A DNA stretch of 24,433 nucleotides from JBAXTE01 sp964653595 (lineage in GTDB: Bacteria; Bacteroidota; Bacteroidia; Bacteroidales; WCHB1-69), in assembly GCA_964653595.1 (NCBI GenBank), contig CAZZHH010000048.1, positions 1 to 24,433 of the forward strand, given 5' to 3'. Positions 1 to 7,498 of this stretch are shown here, piece after piece. Made by a program: the position numbers and the translations under genes. Position 1 is the first letter of the stretch. Each line of letters opens with the position of its first letter. The notes beneath the pieces are model-generated. The model did not search any database and was not told the origin of the DNA. It saw only the letters and a program-made list of their open reading frames with translations.

Positions 1-280
1 TCTATTGATTTGTGGTTTTACGGGACTGGCACCGCCGCTTCGCCAAAGGCATCCCCCGATTTTAGAAGAAAAAGAGAAGTATTAGTTACTTCATTGCTTC
101 TTTAAAACTAGTTTGTGATTTTTGAGTTTTTCAGCAATATGGGAAAAGTGGTGGTGACAAATTATATCTAAAGAAAAAGAAAACCGTAATTCTCTGATTA
201 AGGCAAATAGAATTTGAGTTTTTCAGCAGACCCTATATATACACATATCAATTGTCCTAATTTTGGGGAGTTTCGCGTTA
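1..280. other. Gene-free left edge with a 16-base direct repeat
   Basis: I see no credible gene here. The 16-mer TTTGAGTTTTTCAGCA occurs twice in the same orientation, at 121-136 and 213-228. The first ~60 bases are visibly GC-richer than what follows. Plus frame 1 is open from the window edge to a TAA at 103-105, but the 34-residue translation resembles nothing I know and may be chance. The second repeat copy runs on into CAGACCCT, and its reverse complement (AGGGTCTGCTGAAAAACTC) looks like an insertion-sequence end. No transposase is visible, so this is a suggestion only. Confidence 0.5.
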
Positions 281-1024
281 TTAACTGTTCCCTGTCCCCT
301 GATCTTTAATTTTCCGATACCCTTCTGGACTAATTCTAATTTTTTCGCCGTTTTCCATCAGAGCGATATAGGAATCTTTGGAGTATGCTTCGATTGATTT
401 GATGGCATTGATGTTTGCAATAAACCCACGATGAACTCGGATAAAGTTCTTTTTTGGCAAATTGTTTTCCAAGAATTTCATTGTTTGGTCTTTTATAAAT
501 CGTCCTGTTTTTGTGTGAATCAAGACGTAATCGTCGTTAGATTCGAAATAAAAAATATCATCCACTGGAATTAGGATAATTTTACTACCACTTCGAACAA
601 TGATGCGTTCGATAGTTTTCGACAACTGCTCTGATAAGGAGTGTAGAGGTATTTTTTGAGCTCCATGAATTCGGATGATTGCTTTTTCTAAGGCCTGATT
701 AAAACGTTCCTTCGAGTATGGTTTGAGAAGATAATCGATGGCGTTTTTTTCGAAAGCTTGTATTGCATGTTGGTCAAATGCAGTGCTGAAAATTACTTCA
801 GGATAGGTGTCTAAAACTTCCAACATCTCAAAGCCATTAATTTTTGGCATTTGAATATCTAAAAAAAGTAAATCAATTGAATTCTCTTTTAAAAATTTTA
901 TGCATTCAAACCCATTTTCACACTCTCCAACTAGCTCAATGTCATCTCTTTTAGAAAGATATTCTTTTATAATTTCACGAGCAAGGGGTTCGTCGTCTAC
1001 AATTAATATTTTAATCTTGTCCAT
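281..1024 (-). CDS. LytTR-family response regulator
   Basis: A 247-residue two-domain response regulator that should bind DNA when phosphorylated by the adjacent kinase. The receiver domain (about residues 4-120) shows the acidic pair D10-D11, the phospho-acceptor D56 in LFLDIQMP, T81 and the conserved K101 in LLKPYS. A LytTR DNA-binding domain follows (about 137-242), with the typical FxRVHRGFIANI segment and a closing SPEGYRKIK. The start overlaps the last 14 bases of the kinase gene, so the two are probably translationally coupled. The architecture matches the LytR/AlgR/YehT type. Target genes cannot be read from the sequence, although the LiaF-like gene at the head of the cluster suggests an envelope-related signal. 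Confidence 0.95.
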   Translation of the reverse strand: MDKIKILIVDDEPLAREIIKEYLSKRDDIELVGECENGFECIKFLKENSIDLLFLDIQMPKINGFEMLEVLDTYPEVIFSTAFDQHAIQAFEKNAIDYLLKPYSKERFNQALEKAIIRIHGAQKIPLHSLSEQLSKTIERIIVRSGSKIILIPVDDIFYFESNDDYVLIHTKTGRFIKDQTMKFLENNLPKKNFIRVHRGFIANINAIKSIEAYSKDSYIALMENGEKIRISPEGYRKIKDQGTGNS

Positions 1025-2069
1025 ATTGTGGTATGTTTAAAATAATGGTGTACCGACCCTTCGAATTATCTTGTAGAATGGTAATTAAGTCTGCACGTCC
1101 AAAAATATTTAGTAATCTGTTTTTAACATTGTTAATTCCTAATCCATTTCGATCTTTAGATGGAAAGTTTATATCAAAGTTATTGGTAATTTCAATTTTT
1201 AACTTCGATTCTAACAAAGAAACATCCACGTGTAAAAAAAATCCTTCACTCACCGAGTATAATCCATGTTTTATGGCATTTTCAAATAGAGGTTGTAGTA
1301 ACATTGGAGGTATTTTAGAGGTGTTTGTATTTTCTTCTTGGGTCAATGAATAATTTAATTTATTTCCAAATCTAATTTTTTCTATCGACATATATTTTTC
1401 CAAATTGTTTAATTCGGAATCAAGCGTTGTAAATGTTTCTACTTGTTGATTAAGAGAATATCTCATATAATCGGAGAGTTGAAGAATCATTTCGCTAGCC
1501 TTATCCGGATTCGTTCGTGTGAGTGTGTGAATGGAGTTTAAGCTATTAAACAGAAAATGTGGATTTATCTGAGATTTTAATGCTTCCAACTCAGTCTCTT
1601 TAAGTAGTTTAATAATTCTTTTTTCGTACTCTTCCTTGTTTTTTAATTTACTAATGGATTTTATTAAATAGAAAAACAATAAATTGATGATATATAATCC
1701 GATACCAAGAAATATTCTTAGGTTCGTGTATTTTTCAAGAAAAACAAGATATTCTTTATTGTCAGAAAAAATCACTTGTAGGGTGTGAAAACTTGCAAAT
1801 AACCAAATAATCATACTTACCACAAAAGATGAGAAATGAGTGATAATTTTGTCGATAGTGAATTTCTCAAAAATATCGTTGTTGGAGACAATAAACCATA
1901 ATCCAATGGTTATCAGAGCAAAAAACAGATTGAAAATAAGAGCATCGTGAAATGCTTCTTTCAATGGTAGAATATTGCCAACCCATAACGTTAAAAAATG
2001 AATTATAAAAAGACCTATCCAGGAGAAAATGTTGTGGAAAATGGAATAAGGTCTGTTGAATAAATTCAT
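1011..2069 (-). CDS. LytS/YehU-type sensor histidine kinase
   Basis: A 352-residue membrane kinase. About four or five hydrophobic segments occupy residues 13-140, followed by a short coiled linker (141-165). The His_kinase domain carries the phospho-acceptor H171 in the hallmark motif NPHFLFNSLNSI (169-180). The ATPase part has an N-box at 263-269 (ENAIKHG) and a G-box around 309-319 (GLGINNVKNRL). There is no periplasmic sensor domain of any size, so sensing is probably in the membrane or by protein contact. It is transcribed just before, and overlaps, the LytTR regulator, which should be its partner. The LiaF-like gene lies 120 bases upstream. Confidence 0.94.
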   Translation of the reverse strand: MNLFNRPYSIFHNIFSWIGLFIIHFLTLWVGNILPLKEAFHDALIFNLFFALITIGLWFIVSNNDIFEKFTIDKIITHFSSFVVSMIIWLFASFHTLQVIFSDNKEYLVFLEKYTNLRIFLGIGLYIINLLFFYLIKSISKLKNKEEYEKRIIKLLKETELEALKSQINPHFLFNSLNSIHTLTRTNPDKASEMILQLSDYMRYSLNQQVETFTTLDSELNNLEKYMSIEKIRFGNKLNYSLTQEENTNTSKIPPMLLQPLFENAIKHGLYSVSEGFFLHVDVSLLESKLKIEITNNFDINFPSKDRNGLGINNVKNRLLNIFGRADLITILQDNSKGRYTIILNIPQYGQD

Positions 2070-2189
2070 GTTAAATTATCGAATTTTGGTCGTGGATTGA
2101 ATTTCTGTGATTGAATTTTGGGTTGACTAACGTTGATTTTAATAAGTTGAATTGGTCTTTATTAGAGTTGAGAAATAAAAATGGATGAG

Positions 2190-2912
2190 TTAGAAGCTTT
2201 TAATCTCGCAACCGCCAAAAGCACATACTCCTTTAATATATACATTTTTATTCGTGTCGATTACGCTCGGAATTCGTTTATCGCTGATGCCACCAAAAAT
2301 GTTGTTCACTCCCAAATGAATATTCCAATCGGGAGGAATTATTAAAACACAACCACCAAAAACCATGGTAATGTCGATGGTAGCTCCCGTTGTAGATAAT
2401 TCAATTTGTTGTAGATTAAATTCGGATCCTCCAAAAATGGCAGTAAGTTTAGCTCCTTTAAAATTTTTGTTGTTAATAATTTTTTCGGTACCTCCAAATA
2501 CAGTTGTGTCTTCAAAATAATCCTCAACATCGTTTTTGACAACCTTTGATGGCTTAAATGTGTTTTTCTTATGTTTAAAAATGATTAAAAAGCCAAATAA
2601 AATAATAGCAGCGGGCCAAATTACTAGTTTAAAATTTATTGGAAACTCGTAGTAATGGGATAGATGAAAAACCGTACCGATTGCAATCAATACAACTCCC
2701 GAAAAATAATCTTTTCCTGCAAGGGTAATAATTCCAATTGCAATCAATAGTGTTTTCCACGAAAATACAAATTGTTTAATTGGTTCATCTATCATTTCGA
2801 AATTTCGAAGAAGTAAAAATACTCCAAAAAGGATTACTAATATCCCAAACATTAACGATTTTCTTATTATTGGTGGTTTATTCGATGAAGGTGTGTTAAA
2901 TGAATCAGTCAT
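2190..2912 (-). CDS. LiaF-like membrane protein with five FGG motifs
   Basis: A 240-residue protein with a membrane half and a soluble half. Residues ~17-36, ~50-65, ~69-86 and ~96-113 are hydrophobic, as in the DUF5668/LiaF-type transmembrane domain. The C-terminal half contains five FGG turns (139-141, 160-162, 185-187, 206-208, 232-234) at intervals of about 21-26 residues. This suggests a repeated beta-strand solenoid like the LiaF C-terminal domain. LiaF proteins of Firmicutes restrain a LiaS-type kinase. Here the gene heads a cluster with a LytS/LytTR pair, so a similar role as modulator of that kinase is a reasonable inference but not shown. The start at 2912 is the first ATG in frame and lies close behind a TAnnTTTG promoter element. 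Confidence 0.8.
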   Translation of the reverse strand: MTDSFNTPSSNKPPIIRKSLMFGILVILFGVFLLLRNFEMIDEPIKQFVFSWKTLLIAIGIITLAGKDYFSGVVLIAIGTVFHLSHYYEFPINFKLVIWPAAIILFGFLIIFKHKKNTFKPSKVVKNDVEDYFEDTTVFGGTEKIINNKNFKGAKLTAIFGGSEFNLQQIELSTTGATIDITMVFGGCVLIIPPDWNIHLGVNNIFGGISDKRIPSVIDTNKNVYIKGVCAFGGCEIKSF

Positions 2913-2928
2913 GTCTATAATTTTTTCG

Positions 2929-2936
2929 CAAATTTA
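2929..2936 (-). promoter_or_regulatory. Bacteroidota -7 element before the LiaF-like gene
   Basis: On the minus strand the sequence reads TAAATTTG, an exact match to TAnnTTTG, ending 17 bases before the ATG. I could not find a good TTTG about 19 bases further upstream, so only the -7 half is supported. Confidence 0.5.
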
Positions 2937-3067
2937 AGGAGTTAGCTGAAACAGTGCTTTTTTTTTCGGTAAATATCGGAATTTTAGGGGAGAATATTCA
3001 ATCCAGATTGATTTTTTCTGTTTAAAGAGTAACTTGATAAGTCGAATACAGAATGGAAGGGTAGTAG

Positions 3068-3607
3068 TTATGAGCGATCAAAAAAGATGTTTTTAGGAGA
3101 CACACTTAATGGTATTGCATACACACAAGCTGTTTTTTTTGGAAAAAAATTTAGAGTTAACGCTGCTCTACCCGCAGAAAACATGATTCTATTGTCGACA
3201 TGATGCAAGTTAGCCACATTTGCAGCTATTCCAACAGCAATTCCTAAGTCAACTAAGTTGTGAGCACAAGGGGCGTCAGGATATTGTAATTTTTCACTAC
3301 AGGTTTCATGCCCACAATAGTTGCAGTTACTTAAGTTTATGGGATGAATGGAACATGCTAACAGAACAACTATAGAGGCATTTAAAATGTTTTGTGCATC
3401 TCTAACAAAAAAAGATTGATTGGTCTGTTGCCCAATTTCTGTCATCGCATTAGAGAGGAGTATAAGTTCCTCGCCACAGACAATTTTATAACTTAATTGA
3501 TTCAAACCACGAGCTTTTGGTGCCGTGGTTGCTGCCATTATCATTTGGTTTGCAATGTGCAAAAGCTCTGTTTCTACTATTTGAGAATCAACAGTTAGAA
3601 TAGGCAT
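3068..3607 (-). CDS. DUF2148 ferredoxin-like domain protein
   Basis: A 179-residue protein of the DUF2148 (ferredoxin-domain) family; biochemical function unknown. The N-terminal third has the family pattern AATTAPKARGLNQL (25-38). The centre has a cysteine cluster: C85, then C95-X2-C98-X4-C103 and C114 in APCAHN, which could bind an iron-sulfur cluster. This is followed by the hydrophobic stretch DLGIAVGIAANVA (120-132). The start lies 12 bases after the stop of the DnaB-like ATPase, so the two genes probably share one transcript. Nothing in the sequence shows an electron-transfer partner. I am confident of the family but not of the role. Confidence 0.85.
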   Translation of the reverse strand: MPILTVDSQIVETELLHIANQMIMAATTAPKARGLNQLSYKIVCGEELILLSNAMTEIGQQTNQSFFVRDAQNILNASIVVLLACSIHPINLSNCNYCGHETCSEKLQYPDAPCAHNLVDLGIAVGIAANVANLHHVDNRIMFSAGRAALTLNFFPKKTACVYAIPLSVSPKNIFFDRS

Positions 3608-3619
3608 GCCAAAATGCTA

Positions 3620-4540
3620 TTAAAGGTCGGTAAATCGGTCTGAACTTTCGATAAACTTTAACTTAATGCTTGTTGGTGTCTCCACTCTAGGGTGCTTAAC
3701 AATGTACAATTCAGCCAAACCTTTCCAATCAATAAATTCAACTTTGTTGCTATTTATAGAATTTGGACGATGGATGAAAATAATTACTTCAGAGTTTTTG
3801 CTAATATATGGAGCTACATTGTCAATAGATGGTTTTTCATTTAATTCTATCACATTTTGCATGTTAGTGCTATGAGATAAAATGATGATAGGAGTGTCAA
3901 TAGCTTTTGCTAGCTCATTGATTTTTTCCATTATTTTTTCTTGCTCAGAGTAGTTTACATCGGAATCAAGAATATTTTTTGAATAAAGTTCAAGATTGTC
4001 AAAAAGGATCAAATCAACACCATGGTTGTTCACAAGGTAATTACATCTTTCAACTAAATCATGAACGTCGATAGAAGTAGAATCATCAATCAAAATATTC
4101 GAGTGAATACATTGGGAGATTATTTTTTCAACTTTTTCTTTGTCAGCTTCTTTATATGTGCCAGAATAAATGCGTTCAGCAGAATTGCTAGTCTCACTCT
4201 CGATCATTCGTTGCACTAACTTAATAGCAGAACGTTCAGGTGAAAAAACGGCAATGCGTTTTTTGTTGTTAAGTGCAATGTTGTGAATTAGAGATAATAG
4301 AAATGCAGTTTTGCCTTTCCCTGGTCTAACGGCAATCGTAACAAGTTCCTTCGCTTTAAATGAATGTATAATTTGGTCTAAATCGCGAAACCCTGATTGT
4401 AATTCGTTCTCACTTGATTCGGCATTTGCTTTATGCTCTTCAATAAATTGGGCTTCTAAAGTTACTGCTTGTTTAACTATGTCACTCACTGTGATGAATT
4501 CATAGTTACACAAAAACTGTGTTTTTTCGATTCCTTCCAT
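3620..4540 (-). CDS. Stand-alone DnaB-C-domain (RecA-fold) ATPase
   Basis: A 306-residue protein that resembles only the C-terminal ATPase domain of replicative helicase DnaB. Residues ~45-60 match the segment (SGFRDLDQIIHSF) that opens that domain, followed by Walker A RPGKGKT at 72-78. The F-S-P-E turn at 99-102 corresponds to the F-S-L-E of DnaB. Walker B-like LILFDNLELY is at 177-186 and motif H4-like ILSHSTNM at 220-227, where DnaB has a glutamine instead of H223. A FIHRP segment lies near the position of the DnaB arginine finger. There is no DnaB N-terminal domain; the first ~40 residues are different. It is therefore a paralogue, not the replicative helicase. It is followed at 12 bases by the DUF2148 gene. 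Confidence 0.8.
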   Translation of the reverse strand: MEGIEKTQFLCNYEFITVSDIVKQAVTLEAQFIEEHKANAESSENELQSGFRDLDQIIHSFKAKELVTIAVRPGKGKTAFLLSLIHNIALNNKKRIAVFSPERSAIKLVQRMIESETSNSAERIYSGTYKEADKEKVEKIISQCIHSNILIDDSTSIDVHDLVERCNYLVNNHGVDLILFDNLELYSKNILDSDVNYSEQEKIMEKINELAKAIDTPIIILSHSTNMQNVIELNEKPSIDNVAPYISKNSEVIIFIHRPNSINSNKVEFIDWKGLAELYIVKHPRVETPTSIKLKFIESSDRFTDL

Positions 4541-4680
4541 CTTCTTTAATTCTTTAAGGTGTTGTTCTTCAACAATTTGTTATATGCTTTTTGTGCGATT
4601 TATTTGATTATCAACGATTATAATTTATTTTTAATTATGTTCAAAATTAGTAAATGATAATTATCCATAATAACGAACTG

Positions 4681-4688
4681 CAAAGTTA
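4681..4688 (-). promoter_or_regulatory. Candidate -7 element for the DnaB-like/DUF2148 pair
   Basis: Minus strand TAACTTTG matches TAnnTTTG. It would give a leader of about 130 bases before the ATG at 4540. A second match, TAATTTTG at 4642-4649, lies closer to the gene, so there may be tandem promoters. A TTG lies 22 bases upstream of the outer element, a little further than usual. Confidence 0.4.
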
Positions 4689-4748
4689 GTGAAAACTATA
4701 TTAGTTTATACAACTTTTGAAAAAAAATATTCAATAAATTAGAAAATA

Positions 4749-5759
4749 TTATTTTTTGTTTTTCTTAGGGGTTGGTTTTTTGTAAAAATTCCGATTGATT
4801 ATCTCTGTCTTGCTTTTTTCATCATTTTGGTTGGGTTTGTTTCTAGCTTCAATATCTTTTACATATTGCCATCTTCCACTTACTTCGATAAAGCCATCCA
4901 TGATATTTGCTTCGGCTACGTAATATTCTTTAACATCCGTTAAATTTTCATTCAACGGAGCTAATCGGTCAAAAACAATCATATTAGTAGTGATATCCTT
5001 TGAGATCATGCGTTTGGTTTTTGGATCCCTCTTGCCCGTGCTAACGCTATACGTTTGAGTGTCGTAAACTAAAGTCATAGATGAGTTTTTATAGTACTCA
5101 AATACAACTCTTACCGGATTTTTGTCCAAGTACTTTTTGAAAATTTTGCTTCCAAACATAGGCATTCCATTGGCTCTAAACGACAGTACCTCAATAACTT
5201 TACGTTGCTTAAATGGATTGCAACCACTCCAACCCAATAAAGTATAATATTTTTTTTTGTTGATAGTTGTTGTCAATACTTTGTAATACACTGCTCCATA
5301 CCAGTTTTCGGCATCTCCAATACTGTTTTCTGGATTAAAAACAACTTCAGATTTGTCTTTTAGTGTATATACTACCACTCTTTTCGTTTTAGGGTTTATA
5401 GTTTGTAATACTCCAAAATTTTCAAAAGATTCGTCATCTTTCTTTATTGTCCATGTAAACAATTTAAACACTTTATCAGTAGGTTCTAGGTAGGAGAGGT
5501 TCTTTACAGAATCAAATTTTAGTTTTTGATCATCTTTAGAGGTTAAAATAGTATATAATGTCTCAATTAATAACTCATTTGCGTTGTATTTAACTATATC
5601 ATTTTCTCCAAAATTGATGGTAGATGCCAACCGACTAATCGAATCTAATAAGAATTTGCTATCACTTTTTTGTTGTGCATTTACTAGGCTATAGCAAAAT
5701 ACATTAGTAATCAGTAGCAAAGAGAATGATAAAGAAAATGGCTTGAAAGTATTGGACAT
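4749..5759 (-). CDS. Secreted protein of unknown function
   Basis: A 336-residue protein I cannot assign to a named family. Residues 1-29 form a clear signal peptide (hydrophobic core 9-26, ending VNAQ), so the product is exported. No lipobox is convincing. The mature part is mostly beta-like; its most distinctive piece is LLGWSGCNPFKQRKVIEVLSF (174-194) with a single cysteine. Two segments, FDSVKNLSYL (82-91) and VVVYTLKDKSEVVF (128-141), resemble strands of a compact domain. The tail (327-336) is strongly basic and lysine-rich. The gene stands alone and is divergent from the acyl-CoA reductase. The wording suggests a conserved Bacteroidota exported protein, but I see no catalytic motif. Confidence 0.8.
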   Translation of the reverse strand: MSNTFKPFSLSFSLLLITNVFCYSLVNAQQKSDSKFLLDSISRLASTINFGENDIVKYNANELLIETLYTILTSKDDQKLKFDSVKNLSYLEPTDKVFKLFTWTIKKDDESFENFGVLQTINPKTKRVVVYTLKDKSEVVFNPENSIGDAENWYGAVYYKVLTTTINKKKYYTLLGWSGCNPFKQRKVIEVLSFRANGMPMFGSKIFKKYLDKNPVRVVFEYYKNSSMTLVYDTQTYSVSTGKRDPKTKRMISKDITTNMIVFDRLAPLNENLTDVKEYYVAEANIMDGFIEVSGRWQYVKDIEARNKPNQNDEKSKTEIINRNFYKKPTPKKNKK

Positions 5760-5809
5760 TATTTCAAAATTATGTATAAAGGACTTCAGAAGACTGTTTT
5801 TTTAACGAA

Positions 5810-5842
5810 CAAATTTAATACTTTATTATTTATCGATGCAAA
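5810..5842 (-). promoter_or_regulatory. Bacteroidota promoter for the secreted protein
   Basis: On the minus strand a TTTG (5839-5842) and a TAAATTTG (5810-5817) are separated by 21 bases, close to the Bacteroides TTTG-N19-TAnnTTTG pattern. The leader to the ATG at 5759 would be about 45 bases. Confidence 0.5.
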
Positions 5843-5901
5843 ATTTGATTGTAATATTTTTAAAATGTGGATATAATCAACCTAATAAAATGGAAAATGA
5901 T

Positions 5902-5909
5902 TACTTTTG
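5902..5909 (+). promoter_or_regulatory. -7 element immediately before the acyl-CoA reductase
   Basis: TACTTTTG matches TAnnTTTG and ends only 10 bases before the ATG at 5920. If used, the mRNA would be leaderless or nearly so. No clear -33 box is visible. Confidence 0.45.
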
Positions 5910-5919
5910 TTGAAAAAAA

Positions 5920-6993
5920 ATGAACTTATCTCAACGGATTGAAGCTTTTGTGAAATTAGGTTTTGTAATAGAAACCTCTTTGAAAGATATTGAAAACGGT
6001 ATGTACGATTCCAATGAATCATACAACATCGATATAGCTAAGCGTATTTTGGAGGCAAATCATGAAAATGGATGGTTTATAGAATTCTTCTCTATGCATG
6101 CCCTCTCACAAATTTCTAAAATGCTCAGTCGCGAATCCTTAATACATTGGTTAAGTGTATACAATCTAGGACTGTTGGATAACAATAAAGCTAAAAATGT
6201 CTCCATTATCATGGCTGGAAATCTTCCGTTTGTTGGCTTCCAAGATTTTTTGGCAGTTTTGATAATAGGTCATAAATTAAAAGCAAAATTTTCATCCAAA
6301 GATTCTGTCCTGCCAAAAATGATAGTAGACCTATTATGTGCAATTGAGCCATTGTTTGTTCCATATATCGAAGTCGTCGATAGTCCGTTAAGAGATTATG
6401 ATGCCGTAATTGCAACAGGTAGCGACAATTCGAATCGTTATTTTGAATACTATTTTAAAGACATACCTTCTATTATAAGAGGAAATAGAAATAGCGTAGC
6501 AATTATTTTAGGAGATGAAACCGAAGAGCAATTGATGGGGTTAACCCATGATATTTTTATGTATTTCGGACTAGGTTGTAGAAGTGTCTCTAAATTGTAT
6601 TTGCCAACACATTACAAGGTTGAAAAACTATTTCCTTATTTTGAAAAATATCAGGCAATACTTTATAATCATCACAAATATATGAATAACTATTTGTATC
6701 AGAAATCGATTTTATTGGTCAACAAAATACCATTTTTCGATAACGGATTTGCAATGTTAACAGAAGGAGAGCCAATATCGTCTCCAATTTCGGTTATTCA
6801 TTTTCAATATTACGACTCTATTGATATTGTGATGGATGAATTGGTGAGAAAAGAACACAAAATTCAATGTGTAGTTGCGAATAGTTGTGTGTCAAGGAAT
6901 GTTATCGATTTCGGAGATGCTCAAAAACCCTCTCTTTTGGATTATGCAGATGGGGTAGATGTAGTAGACTTTCTACAAACTTTAAAAAAATGA
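5920..6993 (+). CDS. LuxC-type acyl-CoA reductase
   Basis: A 357-residue member of the LuxC/acyl-CoA reductase family (PF05893 type), which reduces a fatty acyl group bound to the enzyme to an aldehyde with NADPH. The nucleotide-binding half includes IIMAGNLPFVGFQDF (96-110). The likely catalytic cysteine is C220 in FGLGCRSVSKLYLP, the position of the ALDH-like active-site cysteine. No luciferase, LuxD or LuxE genes are nearby, so this is not a light-producing operon. The aldehyde could feed lipid or alkane metabolism, but the sequence does not say. The start at 5920 gives the usual N-terminus (RIEAFVKLG) and leaves little room for an upstream leader. The gene ends 69 bases before the L31 start. 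Confidence 0.88.
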   Translation: MNLSQRIEAFVKLGFVIETSLKDIENGMYDSNESYNIDIAKRILEANHENGWFIEFFSMHALSQISKMLSRESLIHWLSVYNLGLLDNNKAKNVSIIMAGNLPFVGFQDFLAVLIIGHKLKAKFSSKDSVLPKMIVDLLCAIEPLFVPYIEVVDSPLRDYDAVIATGSDNSNRYFEYYFKDIPSIIRGNRNSVAIILGDETEEQLMGLTHDIFMYFGLGCRSVSKLYLPTHYKVEKLFPYFEKYQAILYNHHKYMNNYLYQKSILLVNKIPFFDNGFAMLTEGEPISSPISVIHFQYYDSIDIVMDELVRKEHKIQCVVANSCVSRNVIDFGDAQKPSLLDYADGVDVVDFLQTLKK

Positions 6994-7001
6994 GAAAATA
7001 A

Positions 7002-7033
7002 TTTGTTTATTTCAGATAGAATGATTAATTTTG
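7002..7033 (+). promoter_or_regulatory. Promoter for rpmE2
   Basis: TTTG (7002-7005) and TAATTTTG (7026-7033) are separated by 20 bases, close to the Bacteroidota consensus. The predicted transcription start near 7040 lies downstream of two in-frame ATGs (7003 and 7021), which supports the later ATG at 7063 as the true start of L31. Confidence 0.65.
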
Positions 7034-7062
7034 CAGTCCATTCTAATAAAACGACAAGAGAA

Positions 7063-7326
7063 ATGAGAAAAGACATTCATCCAAGCGATTACAGATTCGT
7101 GGTATTCAAAGACATGTCCAATGATTATAGCTTTATTACCAAATCAACTGTTAAAACAAAAGACACCATTGTCATGGAAGATGGTGTAGAATATCCATTA
7201 GTGAAATTAGAGATTTCAAATACATCGCACCCTTTCTTTACAGGTAAAATGAAACTTGTAGATACTGCTGGTCGTGTAGATCGATTTATGTCGAAATACA
7301 AAAAACATTATAATTCTAATTTGTAA
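7063..7326 (+). CDS. rpmE2: 50S ribosomal protein L31, type B
   Basis: An 87-residue type B L31, a component of the large ribosomal subunit. The family pattern is complete: KDIHPSDYRFVVFKDMS near the start, then the STV and VKLEISNTSHPFFTGK segments and DTAGRVDRF towards the end. It lacks the four zinc-binding cysteines of type A L31 and has no cysteine at all, as expected for the zinc-independent form. I chose the ATG at 7063 because L31 B proteins begin M(K/R)K-x-I-HP and because a good promoter lies between this ATG and the upstream in-frame ones. A strong terminator follows. Confidence 0.95.
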   Translation: MRKDIHPSDYRFVVFKDMSNDYSFITKSTVKTKDTIVMEDGVEYPLVKLEISNTSHPFFTGKMKLVDTAGRVDRFMSKYKKHYNSNL

Positions 7327-7352
7327 TTTCAAATTTTCGATGTTAAATGTTT

Positions 7353-7379
7353 AAAAGAGGTGCAAACCTCTTTTTTTTT
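7353..7379 (+). terminator. Intrinsic terminator after rpmE2
   Basis: A 9-base-pair stem (AAAAGAGGT with ACCTCTTTT) closed by a GCAA tetraloop of the GNRA type, running straight into a run of T residues to 7379. Confidence 0.9.
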
Positions 7380-7498
7380 GCATTTGATTTTGAACGAATT
7401 AGAATTGAAGCTGGGATTTATGGTCTATTTTTTTAGATATATTTTGTTTATTTGAGAAATTCGTTGTAATTTTATGAAAAAATTAAAACATCTAGGAC

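Noticed and set aside
1033..1353. Open frame on the plus strand inside the kinase gene
   Set aside because: It is antisense to the well-supported LytS-type kinase and its translation has no recognisable motif.
3620..4540. Replicative helicase dnaB
   Set aside because: The N-terminal domain is missing and the H4 motif is altered, so it is a paralogue.
5920..6993. Part of a bioluminescence operon because of the LuxC-type product
   Set aside because: No luciferase or LuxD/LuxE genes are nearby, and LuxC-type reductases are found in many non-luminous Bacteroidota.
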